Part shown: one piece after another, positions 54,455 through 61,897 of the stretch
Layout of the letters: the number at the start of each line of letters is the position of its first letter
Numbering within the stretch: the stretch's first letter is position 1
Source: an uncultured Clostridia bacterium
Lineage (GTDB): Bacteria > Bacillota > Clostridia > RUG12999
Direction of reading: 5' to 3'
Assembly: GCA_934792465.1 (NCBI GenBank)
Contig: CAKVOK010000002.1
Span: forward strand, 48,016 to 112,015
Length of the DNA: 64,000 bases
Translations under genes and position numbers: made by a program
Notes under the pieces: model-generated
Told to the model about the DNA's origin: nothing
What the model saw: only the letters and a program-made list of their open reading frames with translations
The model's database searches: none

Positions 54455-55174
54455 TTAACCGTTGTATGCGTCCTCGTCGCAAATCAGAACAACATCGCTG
54501 TGGACTTTGAGCAGGGTTGCCGGAACGTCTGTCGTGATTTTGTCGTCAAGCAGGCTTTTAACTGCATCGTGTTTAGCTTTTCCGCTTGCGAGAAGAACTA
54601 TCGTTTTCGCTTTCAGGATAGATGCCATACCCATTGTTATTGCCTTTTTCGGTACTTCATCGGCAGAATCGAAAAATCTCGAATTGGCTTCTATTGTATT
54701 TTCCGTCAAGCCCGTGATATGCGTAGCGGCACAAAGCGCCGAATCCGGCTCATTGAATCCGATATGTCCGTTCTGACCTATGCCCAGAATCTGTATATCG
54801 ATTCCGTATTCGTCTATGCGTGCGTCATATTCCGCACATTCTTTTTCTATATCCTTTGCCGTGCCGTTCGGAACGAACGTGTTTTTCTTATCAATATTAA
54901 TATGGTCGAACAAATTGCTGTTCATGAAATATCTGTAGCTCTGCTCGTTGTCCGGCTGCATCGGATAATATTCGTCAAGATTTATCGTCTTTACGCTTGA
55001 AAAATCAATTTCACCGTTTTTGTTCATTTCCACAAGCTTTTTATACATTCCCACGGGAGTCGAACCCGTTGCGAGTCCCAAAACGCAATGCGGCTTTAAT
55101 ATCATTTTTGCCGCAACCATTTCGGACGCTTTTTTTGAAACCTCATCGTAATTTTTGCATATTGTTACTCTCAT
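54455..55174 (-). CDS. nagB: Glucosamine-6-phosphate deaminase
   Basis: The protein has 239 residues. The start is the ATG at 55174 (MRVTICKNYDEV), with an AGGGTGAT site before it; the open frame extends further upstream without a ribosome site. It converts glucosamine-6-phosphate to fructose-6-phosphate and ammonia. Hallmarks are LGLATGSTPVGMYKKLVE, the active-site TINLDEYYPM, ILGIGQNGHIGFNEP and the lid region TMGMASILKAK. Length and motifs are normal for short Gram-positive NagB. nagA is not adjacent. A 7-bp GGGATAT/ATATCCC hairpin (55209-55228) lies in its leader. Confidence 0.95.
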   Translation of the reverse strand: MRVTICKNYDEVSKKASEMVAAKMILKPHCVLGLATGSTPVGMYKKLVEMNKNGEIDFSSVKTINLDEYYPMQPDNEQSYRYFMNSNLFDHINIDKKNTFVPNGTAKDIEKECAEYDARIDEYGIDIQILGIGQNGHIGFNEPDSALCAATHITGLTENTIEANSRFFDSADEVPKKAITMGMASILKAKTIVLLASGKAKHDAVKSLLDDKITTDVPATLLKVHSDVVLICDEDAYNG

Positions 55175-55235
55175 GTTATCACCCTGAATATATTTATTAT
55201 TTGAATCGGGGATATAAAAAAATATCCCTAATCTA

Positions 55236-55264
55236 TTGACTTTTTCCAACTACTATGATACAAT
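55236..55264 (+). promoter_or_regulatory. Promoter of the cupin-AraC regulator
   Basis: TTGACT at 55236-55241 and TACAAT at 55259-55264, spacing 17 bp, divergent from nagB. Confidence 0.65.
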
Positions 55265-55339
55265 ATTTTATGTGAAATTGAAATACAATTTTTGATATAA
55301 AACGTATATTTTTTTAAACGTAATATTAATTGAGGTAAA

Positions 55340-56224
55340 ATGATGAAACTGAATTATCAAAAACATAAAATAATTAACGTTATCAACATAACAAAAGTTG
55401 TTACCCTGTTTTCGCTGGATATTGACAAAGACTACTTTTTCCCCGGAGAAAAGCACGATTTTTGGGAAATTGTATATGCGGAACAGGGCAGCTCGAAAAT
55501 ATACGCAGGTGCGGAAACCATGCTGTTGAATCAAGGCTGCTGCGTGTTTCACAAGCCGAACGAATTTCACAGCGTATGCGGAAACGGCGAAACGCCGTCG
55601 AGAGTTATTATAATATCTTTTGTATGTTCGAGCAGCGCAATGAAAAATTTCAGAGAAAAAATTATAAGTATTCCGAAAAATCTGAAATTTTATCTCAGCT
55701 CAATACTCAATGAAGCGTCGCTTTGTTTCGAACCGTCCGAAAAACCGCTTTATCATATACATGAAAAAAGCGTATCTCCCATAGGAGCACAGCAGCTCAT
55801 ACGAATGTATCTCGAACAGTTTCTGATAATGCTGCTGCGCCACGAGGATTTAAAACATAAAAACACGGAAGCAAACGAAACGAAATCCATAGAAAATCAG
55901 CTTGTAAACGCAATATGTTCAAATCTTGCGGCAAACCTTTATAAAAACGCAACAATAGAGGAAATATGCAGCGGAATTACTTACAGCCGTGCGTATATAT
56001 CGAGGATTTTCAAGGCGAATACGGGATATACGGTTTCGGGATATTATACTATGCTGAAAATAGCGGAGGCGAAACGGCTGATATCCGAAACCGATTATAA
56101 TTTTTCGCAGATTTCCTATATATTAATGTACGACAATCCGCATTATTTCTCAACCGTGTTTAAAAAGCAAACCGGTCTTTCGCCGAGCGAATATAAGCGG
56201 AAAAATTCTGTCGGAAAGGCGTGA
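55340..56224 (+). CDS. AraC-family regulator with cupin sensor
   Basis: The protein has 294 residues with GAGGT before ATG 55340 and is cytosolic. An N-terminal cupin-like sugar-sensing domain (DKDYFFPGEKHDFWEIVYAE, LLNQGCCVFHKPNEFHSV; about 20-150) is joined to a C-terminal double helix-turn-helix (about 195-290: ATIEEICSGITYSRAYISRI, YFSTVFKKQTGLSPSEYKRK). It differs from the two membrane-bound AraC proteins and should bind an internal ligand. Targets are not shown by the sequence; nagB, divergent to it, is one candidate. Confidence 0.9.
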   Translation: MMKLNYQKHKIINVINITKVVTLFSLDIDKDYFFPGEKHDFWEIVYAEQGSSKIYAGAETMLLNQGCCVFHKPNEFHSVCGNGETPSRVIIISFVCSSSAMKNFREKIISIPKNLKFYLSSILNEASLCFEPSEKPLYHIHEKSVSPIGAQQLIRMYLEQFLIMLLRHEDLKHKNTEANETKSIENQLVNAICSNLAANLYKNATIEEICSGITYSRAYISRIFKANTGYTVSGYYTMLKIAEAKRLISETDYNFSQISYILMYDNPHYFSTVFKKQTGLSPSEYKRKNSVGKA

Positions 56225-56229
56225 TGTGA

Positions 56230-56742
56230 ATGAAAAAGCTTGTCTGTACGGCGGATGCCTGTTCGCTTGTTTTCGGTACGGTATTCGCAGTGCTGTACGG
56301 CATTTTTCGCAGCGGTATATGTTTTTCGCTTGCGGTAACGTTTTTTACTGCGTTTTATCACATAACAATGCGGCTTGTAACAGGTTATGCGGTCAATCAC
56401 ATAAAGGCTGAAAAGAAGCCTTTTAAGATTTCGGCAGCGGAAATGCGTTTTTATAAAATAATAAAGCTGCGGAATTGGAAAGGCAAAGTGCCTACATATA
56501 AAAAGGAAATGTTTTCTTTTGAAAAAAATTCGTATGACGAGATATACAGAAATATGGCAAATGCACAAACAGGTCATGAAATAATGGTTTTGCTAAGCTT
56601 TGTACCTTTGCTGCTTTCAAAGGCATTGGACGGGTTTGTGCCGTTTCTCGCCACCTCGGTTCTTGCCGCAATGTTCGATATGCAGTTTGTATTTGTACAG
56701 CGTTACAACCGTGCAAGACTGAGCAAAATTATATATAACTAA
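56230..56742 (+). CDS. CrtO-like membrane protein (glycosyl-diaponeurosporenoate acyltransferase family)
   Basis: The protein has 170 residues with two helices near the N-terminus and two near the C-terminus. The middle carries MRFYKIIKLRNWKGKVPTYK, and near the end is MQFVFVQRYNRARL, lines shared with clostridial proteins annotated after staphylococcal CrtO. Carotenoid genes are absent here, so the enzymatic name is only a family label. It begins 6 bp after the AraC stop. The last three codons (TAT AAC TAA) lie inside the left 121-bp repeat. Confidence 0.7.
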   Translation: MKKLVCTADACSLVFGTVFAVLYGIFRSGICFSLAVTFFTAFYHITMRLVTGYAVNHIKAEKKPFKISAAEMRFYKIIKLRNWKGKVPTYKKEMFSFEKNSYDEIYRNMANAQTGHEIMVLLSFVPLLLSKALDGFVPFLATSVLAAMFDMQFVFVQRYNRARLSKIIYN

Positions 56743-56854
56743 ATTAAGATGTCCACCGCCTCTGTAGGCGGCGGATTCCGCTTAATTTTTTCAGTGGCGG
56801 GATACAATCTCCCACTGAAAACGTTGAATGACGGGGCTAAAGCCCCTTATTGAA
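56734..56854 (+). repeat. 121-bp repeat, left copy of an inverted pair
   Basis: It begins TATAACTAAATTAAG and ends CCCCTTATTGAA. The reverse complement of 61623-61743 matches it along the whole 121 bp apart from about three substitutions and two single-base indels. It contains stem-loops CCGCCT/AGGCGG (56756-56771, inside an outer TTAAG/CTTAA stem), TCAGTGG/CCACTGA (56791-56818) and GGGGCT/AGCCCC (56833-56846). It supplies the stop codon of the gene before it. Confidence 0.93.
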
Positions 56855-56900
56855 AAGTTAAATACTTATGCCGGCGAAGACCGGCGGAACGGAGATTAAA

Positions 56901-58028
56901 ATGAATATAAAAGAAATACGTGAAATACGAAGAAGATTGAATCCGGAAACGGGGAATATTACCCATCTTTGCGGGTGCTTTGTAAACGAGAACAAGGAAA
57001 TTATAACGCAATTCAATCAATCTCTGGCGCTTGCGGCGTCCGAAGAAAGCGAGGCTTTACTGAAAATAATGAAAAAGAGCCTTTCGGGCGGACTCGGTAC
57101 AAACCTGATAAACATTGAATTCAGCACGGCGCAGGTGCAAAACAGCGATGAACACAAGCTGCTTTCGGCACTGCGAAATTCGGAACTCAAAGACGAAAAC
57201 GCCGTTAATGAGTTTTACGGCAGAGTCATAGAAACCTCGCCTGTGGAGGGGAATTACGTTATATTGCTTATAAATGATAATTACGATGTTTTTACATATA
57301 CCAAAGACGGCAGCCGCAGCGAGGATTCCACAGACGTGTATTCGTATATAATTTGCTGCATATGCCCCGTGAAATCCACAAAACCGGCTCTTTCGTTCCA
57401 TGCAAACGACAATTCGTTCCATACTTTGTCATACGATTCGATACTTTGTTCTCCGGAACTCGGATTCCTGTTTCCGACTTTCGACGACAGAATGACGAAC
57501 ATATACGGCGCATTGTATTATACGCATGATATATCGGATAATCATACGGACTTTACAAATAAAATCTTCAATGCACCGTTGCCCGAACCGGCGATGAAGC
57601 AACGTGATATTTTCGAGGAATGTGTTGCGGAAACGATTGCGGAGGATTTCGATTTTGAAATGATAAAAACCGTTCACGACAGGATTTCGGAGATGGTTGA
57701 AGAACACAAGCAGAGCAAAGAACCCGAACCGCTGACAATGACAAAATCGGAAATTGAAAAGGTTCTTGAGTACAGCGGAGCGGACGAAACGCATACGCAG
57801 GCATTTTCGGAAAAATTCGATGAAGAGTTCGGCAAAAACACCGTGTTGCCGCCGCAAAATATAGTTGATGTGAAGAAATTCGAACTTACAACGCCCGATG
57901 TTTTGATAAAAGTGAACCCGGAACGCAAGGACTTGGTTACCACGCAGATAATAAACGGTACGAAATATATTATGATACGTGCAGAAGAAAATGTCGAGGT
58001 AAACGGCATAAACATAAATATAAAATGA
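56901..58028 (+). CDS. DUF4317 family protein
   Basis: The protein has 375 residues from ATG 56901 with CGGAG upstream and is soluble. Lines MNIKEIREIRRRLNPETGNI, GCFVNENKEIITQFNQSL, YVILLINDNYDVFTYTKDG and FHANDNSFHTLSYDSI agree with the clostridial DUF4317 family, whose role is unknown. It is the first gene inside the segment bounded by the 121-bp repeats and has no obvious promoter apart from what the repeat or upstream transcription provides. A 183-bp gap with a new promoter follows. Confidence 0.82.
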   Translation: MNIKEIREIRRRLNPETGNITHLCGCFVNENKEIITQFNQSLALAASEESEALLKIMKKSLSGGLGTNLINIEFSTAQVQNSDEHKLLSALRNSELKDENAVNEFYGRVIETSPVEGNYVILLINDNYDVFTYTKDGSRSEDSTDVYSYIICCICPVKSTKPALSFHANDNSFHTLSYDSILCSPELGFLFPTFDDRMTNIYGALYYTHDISDNHTDFTNKIFNAPLPEPAMKQRDIFEECVAETIAEDFDFEMIKTVHDRISEMVEEHKQSKEPEPLTMTKSEIEKVLEYSGADETHTQAFSEKFDEEFGKNTVLPPQNIVDVKKFELTTPDVLIKVNPERKDLVTTQIINGTKYIMIRAEENVEVNGININIK

Positions 58029-58084
58029 CTATTCTTAAATTTTAGAAAAAAGCTTTTATTTTAGAAAAAAATATTCAAAAATTG

Positions 58085-58113
58085 TTGACTTTTCGCATAT
58101 TATGCGGTATAAT
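58085..58113 (+). promoter_or_regulatory. Promoter with palindrome in the spacer
   Basis: TTGACT at 58085-58090 and TATAAT at 58108-58113 have 17-bp spacing. CGCATA-T-TATGCG (58094-58106) is a perfect palindrome between the two boxes, a good place for a repressor site. Confidence 0.75.
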
Positions 58114-58211
58114 ATATATTGTGTCGGATTGCAGAATTATGAAAAAATGATATTGTAATATTTCGGCACAAAAACAAGCGTTTGGAATAACAAAAATTTA
58201 GGGGTATGAAT

Positions 58212-59306
58212 ATGGATAATAAAAAGCTTTCAAAGCGTGTTCTTTTAAAACGAATAAACGGTTATTTGAAAAACAGTATTGCGGGTGTGGTTATTATAGT
58301 TGTGCTGCTGGCACTTATTTTTGCCGGTGTGCAGATGGATAATATCAAAAAATCAAGGGAAGTGCAAAACCTGAGAAAGGAATCCGCCATGCTGCAGCAG
58401 GAGGCGTCGGTAAAACAGGAATCCGAAGAGGTTTTTGAAAAGATTGATGCCGATATTAAAATTGTCTGTTGGGGTGACGATATTTCGGATATCAACGGCA
58501 AATCAAGCTTTACATATGAGCTGCAAAGAATGCTTGATAACAACGGATACAGCGCAAAAGTAATAAATATGAACGTTCCCGGAGATACTACGAAAGACGT
58601 TATGGTGCGCTGCGGTGCGCTGCGCATATTGCTTGATAATGAAGTGACGATTCCGGCGTCGCCTGTGCTTACGGAGATTGCAATTTCCGTGGAAGACGGC
58701 AGCGAACTTACATTCTTGAAACACGGCAAAAACCAGGCTACCGTGCGTATAGGCGGTATTTGGGGATTGCTCACGTACAACGAGAGTAAAAACGCATACT
58801 TTTTTGAAAGAAAGGCTGAGGGAGACAAGACGGTTATTGCACCGGGAACGCCTGTTACACCGAAGGATGCTCTTGCATACCAGGAATTTTTCCCGATTAT
58901 CTCGGTCGGTATGAACGGCGGCTGGGACGATGATGTATATACTTTGATAGAACAGCAACAGGCGATTTTGGATGCCTGCACATACAATCAAGGTAATTTC
59001 TTTATGGTAGGTTTCACTTCTTATGGTGAGAAGGCTTCGGAAGAAAGCCTTAAACTCACGGAACAGGCCCTCCTTAATCAGTGGGGGAATCATTATCTGA
59101 ATATGAGACGCTATCTGAGCGACGAAGGCGTTCTCAATTCATCGGGAATAGAACTCGGCGAACAGGATTTGGTTCAGTTGACTGTGGGTATTGTTCCCGA
59201 TGCGGTAAAAAGGGATAAAGCGAATCTTACGGAAAGCGGAAGCAGCATAGTCGGACAGCTCGTATACTATGCTATGGAAAGACAGGGTTGTCTGCCGGAA
59301 CAATAA
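58212..59306 (+). CDS. Membrane-anchored protein with degenerate SGNH-like domain
   Basis: The protein has 364 residues. ATG 58212 is 7 nt after AGGGGT; an ATG at 58206 is too close. One membrane helix (about 22-42, IAGVVIIVVLLALIFAGVQM) is followed by a coiled-coil-like stretch and an extracytoplasmic domain. VCWGDDISDINGKSSFTYEL resembles block I of SGNH hydrolases with Asp where the nucleophile Ser should be. VINMNVPGDTTKDV resembles block II and SVGMNGGWDDDVY block III. No clear D-x-x-H block is seen. I infer an SGNH-derived, probably non-hydrolytic, surface domain. It precedes the Wzz/BY-kinase gene and may take part in polymer export or modification. Confidence 0.65.
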   Translation: MDNKKLSKRVLLKRINGYLKNSIAGVVIIVVLLALIFAGVQMDNIKKSREVQNLRKESAMLQQEASVKQESEEVFEKIDADIKIVCWGDDISDINGKSSFTYELQRMLDNNGYSAKVINMNVPGDTTKDVMVRCGALRILLDNEVTIPASPVLTEIAISVEDGSELTFLKHGKNQATVRIGGIWGLLTYNESKNAYFFERKAEGDKTVIAPGTPVTPKDALAYQEFFPIISVGMNGGWDDDVYTLIEQQQAILDACTYNQGNFFMVGFTSYGEKASEESLKLTEQALLNQWGNHYLNMRRYLSDEGVLNSSGIELGEQDLVQLTVGIVPDAVKRDKANLTESGSSIVGQLVYYAMERQGCLPEQ

Positions 59307-59356
59307 AGCAGTATTGATTTGTGACACTTAGTATCGGATATTAAACAAAAAACACA

Positions 59357-59385
59357 TTGACAAACATAAAAAAATGTGTTATACT
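59357..59385 (+). promoter_or_regulatory. Promoter of the Wzz/BY-kinase gene
   Basis: TTGACA at 59357-59362 and TATACT at 59380-59385, spacing 17 bp. The leader holds an imperfect TGCGTTCG/CGGACGCA hairpin before the ribosome site AAGGAGAG. Confidence 0.8.
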
Positions 59386-59464
59386 AAAAATATACTGCGT
59401 TCGCACTTCGGATGTATTTGTTCGGACGCATAGATCGGATATTGATTACAAAGGAGAGACTACA

Positions 59465-60964
59465 GTGGAAATTTCATTGGGAGAGATTATAAATATACTT
59501 AAAAAAAGAATAGTCGGCATTATAATTGCGGGGCTTGTGTGTGCCGCAATTATGTTCGGATATACCAATCTTTTTTTAGTACCGCAATACACGGCTACAT
59601 CTAAACTGTATGTATATAACGGCAAGACGAACAATCAGGGTTATATAGGCTCTGTGGATTTGACGGCGGCAAAATCGCTTGTTGATACCTACATAGTAAT
59701 TATAAAAAGCGATTCGCTGCTTGATGAGGTTGCAAGACGGCTTCAGCCCGAATATGACGGCTTGACGGCAAAACAGATACTCGGTATGTTATCTGCCGGA
59801 GCAGTGAACCAAACAGAATCTTTTAAGGTTTCCATTACCTCGGAAAATCCGAAAATGTCCATGGATATAGTAAATACACTTGTAGATTGTCTGCCCGATG
59901 AATTTAAACGAATTGTTAAAGTAGGTTCAATAGAAGTAATCGATAAGGCGAAGCTGCCGACGGTTCCCGAATGGCCTCTCAAACGAAATATGGCGCTCGG
60001 TGCGGTTGTGGGAATGTTCGTAATTTCGGCTGTTTTCGTGCTTCTTGCAGTTTGGGACAGAACTGTATATGATAAAGAAATATTAACGGAAAATTTTGAA
60101 ATTCCTATTATAGGTACGATTCCCGATATTGACGGATTTGGAAGTTTTGGTGGCGGAAAGACGAGAAGCATTGACGGGAAAAGAACCACAGAACATGAAA
60201 GAAAGATGATTCTCGATGAAAATACGCCTTTTTCCGTGGCGGAAGCCTATCGCATGGCAAGAACAAACATAATGTATTTGCCGAGTGAGAAAAAATGTAA
60301 GATTTTTGCTACAACGAGTGCATATGCTTCCGAGGGAAAGACAATTACGTCAATCAACCTCGCAATCGCATTTGCTCAGAGCAATAAGCGTATTATCCTT
60401 ATTGATGCCGACATGAGAAAACCGAGAGTCAAGAAGAATATGGAGCTGAAAACCGAAAACGGACTCAGTGAATATCTTGCGGGAATTACGGACGAAGCGG
60501 AAATAGTTCATTTAGACAAATTGGATCTTGATGTTATCACAGCCGGAAAAACGACTGCCGCTGCCGCAGAGCTTCTTGAGCTTCCCAGAATGAAGATTTT
60601 GCTCGATAAGCTTTCGGAGTCTTACGATTATATATTAATCGATACGCCTCCTATGAATCTTGTTACGGACGCCGCAGTGCTGACAAACCTTATCAACGGT
60701 TATATTTTCTCTGTACGCTGTGAGTTTTCGGACCTTGACGGAATTAAGGATGCGGTTCTTGCGTTGCAGCAGGTTAATGCAAATATAGTGGGATTCGTAC
60801 TTAACGGTATTGACCCGAAACTCAGTCTTCACGGAAAATACAGATACAGATATTCAAAATACGGATATTCATACAGATATGGGTATGCATATGGATATAA
60901 ATATAAGGAAGAATCTGATGATGATAAGAAAAAGAAAAGAACAGCAAAAAAACCTAAAAATTGA
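59465..60964 (+). CDS. Wzz-type chain-length protein fused to BY-kinase (CapA/CapB type)
   Basis: The protein has 499 residues and starts at GTG 59465, with AAGGAGAG about 6 nt upstream. Residues 1-200 form a Wzz domain with two membrane helices (about 17-36 and 176-196). A cytosolic tyrosine kinase follows: Walker A TSAYASEGKTITSINLA (about 290), Walker A' IILIDADMRKPR and Walker B YILIDTPPM (about 389). The tail (about 459-480) carries 11 tyrosines within 22 residues, then an acidic/lysine end, as expected for autophosphorylated BY-kinases. Gram-positive systems usually split the two halves, whereas the single-chain form is proteobacterial-like but also known in Clostridia. It controls exopolysaccharide or capsule polymerisation. 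The phosphatase gene overlaps its end. Confidence 0.93.
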   Translation: MEISLGEIINILKKRIVGIIIAGLVCAAIMFGYTNLFLVPQYTATSKLYVYNGKTNNQGYIGSVDLTAAKSLVDTYIVIIKSDSLLDEVARRLQPEYDGLTAKQILGMLSAGAVNQTESFKVSITSENPKMSMDIVNTLVDCLPDEFKRIVKVGSIEVIDKAKLPTVPEWPLKRNMALGAVVGMFVISAVFVLLAVWDRTVYDKEILTENFEIPIIGTIPDIDGFGSFGGGKTRSIDGKRTTEHERKMILDENTPFSVAEAYRMARTNIMYLPSEKKCKIFATTSAYASEGKTITSINLAIAFAQSNKRIILIDADMRKPRVKKNMELKTENGLSEYLAGITDEAEIVHLDKLDLDVITAGKTTAAAAELLELPRMKILLDKLSESYDYILIDTPPMNLVTDAAVLTNLINGYIFSVRCEFSDLDGIKDAVLALQQVNANIVGFVLNGIDPKLSLHGKYRYRYSKYGYSYRYGYAYGYKYKEESDDDKKKKRTAKKPKN

Positions 60965-61640
60965 TTTTCATACTCATATACTGCCGGGTATAGATGATGG
61001 GTCGCAGTCGCTTTCTCAAAGTATGCAGTTGCTTGCGGCTGCAAAAAGTGTGGGTTTTGAAACAGTTGTTGCGACATCGCACTTTTATCCTCACAGATAT
61101 AATGTACCGGAATTTCTTCGAAAAAGAGAAGCGGCGTATGCAAAAATCGATAAGACTGCCGATATTCCGAATATAATTCTCGGTGCAGAAGTTCTTGTGT
61201 GCGAGGGCATGGAAGAAATGCTTCAGCTTGAGTCACTTTGTCTCGGTAATTCCAATACCATGCTTATTGAGTTGCCGTTTGACGATTCAAACGTTACGGA
61301 TAGAATGTATGAAACTGTTGAAAATATGCTTTACGACAAGAAGTTCAATATTGTATTGGCTCATCCGAGCCGATACAGCAGTTATATTGTTGAAAATATG
61401 CTTTCAATAGGCGTCAAACTCCAGGTGAATATTTCGCATATTTGCGTATTTTCGGAAAGACGCCGTATAATGCAGTGGCTCGACAGGGGATATGTTTATG
61501 CCATAGGCAGCGACGTGCACCAGCATGATAAGGTTTATGAAGAACTGAAACGTGCGGAAAAATATATAGGAAAGTACATAGACGATATAAATCACCATTC
61601 GATTGAATTATTAAAAAGAAAATTCAATAAGGGGCTTTAG
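60918..61640 (+). CDS. CpsB/CapC-type PHP tyrosine phosphatase
   Basis: The protein has 240 residues. The start ATG 60918 has AAGGA 8 nt upstream and overlaps the kinase gene by 47 bp. PHP-fold metal ligands are KIDFHTHILPGIDDGSQSL, TSHFYPHRY, LGAEVLVCEG, LAHPSRYSSYI and AIGSDVHQHD. It should dephosphorylate the tyrosine tail of the neighbouring kinase, completing the control pair. No glycosyltransferase, flippase or polymerase gene follows, unlike standard capsule operons. The last codons (TTC AAT AAG GGG CTT TAG) are supplied by the right 121-bp repeat. Confidence 0.93.
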   Translation: MMIRKRKEQQKNLKIDFHTHILPGIDDGSQSLSQSMQLLAAAKSVGFETVVATSHFYPHRYNVPEFLRKREAAYAKIDKTADIPNIILGAEVLVCEGMEEMLQLESLCLGNSNTMLIELPFDDSNVTDRMYETVENMLYDKKFNIVLAHPSRYSSYIVENMLSIGVKLQVNISHICVFSERRRIMQWLDRGYVYAIGSDVHQHDKVYEELKRAEKYIGKYIDDINHHSIELLKRKFNKGL

Positions 61641-61743
61641 TCCCGTCATTCAACGTTTTCAGTGGGGATTGTATCCCACCACTGAAAAAATTAAGCGGAA
61701 CCCGCCGCCTACAGAGGCGGGGGGACATCTTAATTTAGTTATA
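61623..61743 (-). repeat. 121-bp repeat, right copy of the inverted pair
   Basis: Read on the minus strand it is nearly the same as 56734-56854, with the same three stem-loops. It supplies the stop codon of the phosphatase gene and probably works as its terminator. The segment between the two copies is about 4.77 kb. Confidence 0.93.
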
Positions 61744-61897
61744 AATTGGAGAAGAGAAATGCGAAAAATGTTTTTGTGTTTCTCTTTTTTGCAATTATAA
61801 TTATATCGAAATGTCCATATTTTATGAGCATTTGTTCATGTATTATTATCAAAAAATATGTTAAAATTGAGGTATAACAATTTGAGGAGGTAAATTA

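Noticed and set aside
60830..60905. Tandem DNA repeat of ATAC/ATAT units
   Set aside because: The pattern comes from the tyrosine-rich kinase tail in frame; it is a protein feature, not a separate DNA element.
56734..61743. Composite transposon formed by the two 121-bp repeats
   Set aside because: No transposase lies between or beside the repeats, and no target duplication was seen at the outer edges. Inversion or two independent insertions explain the arrangement better.
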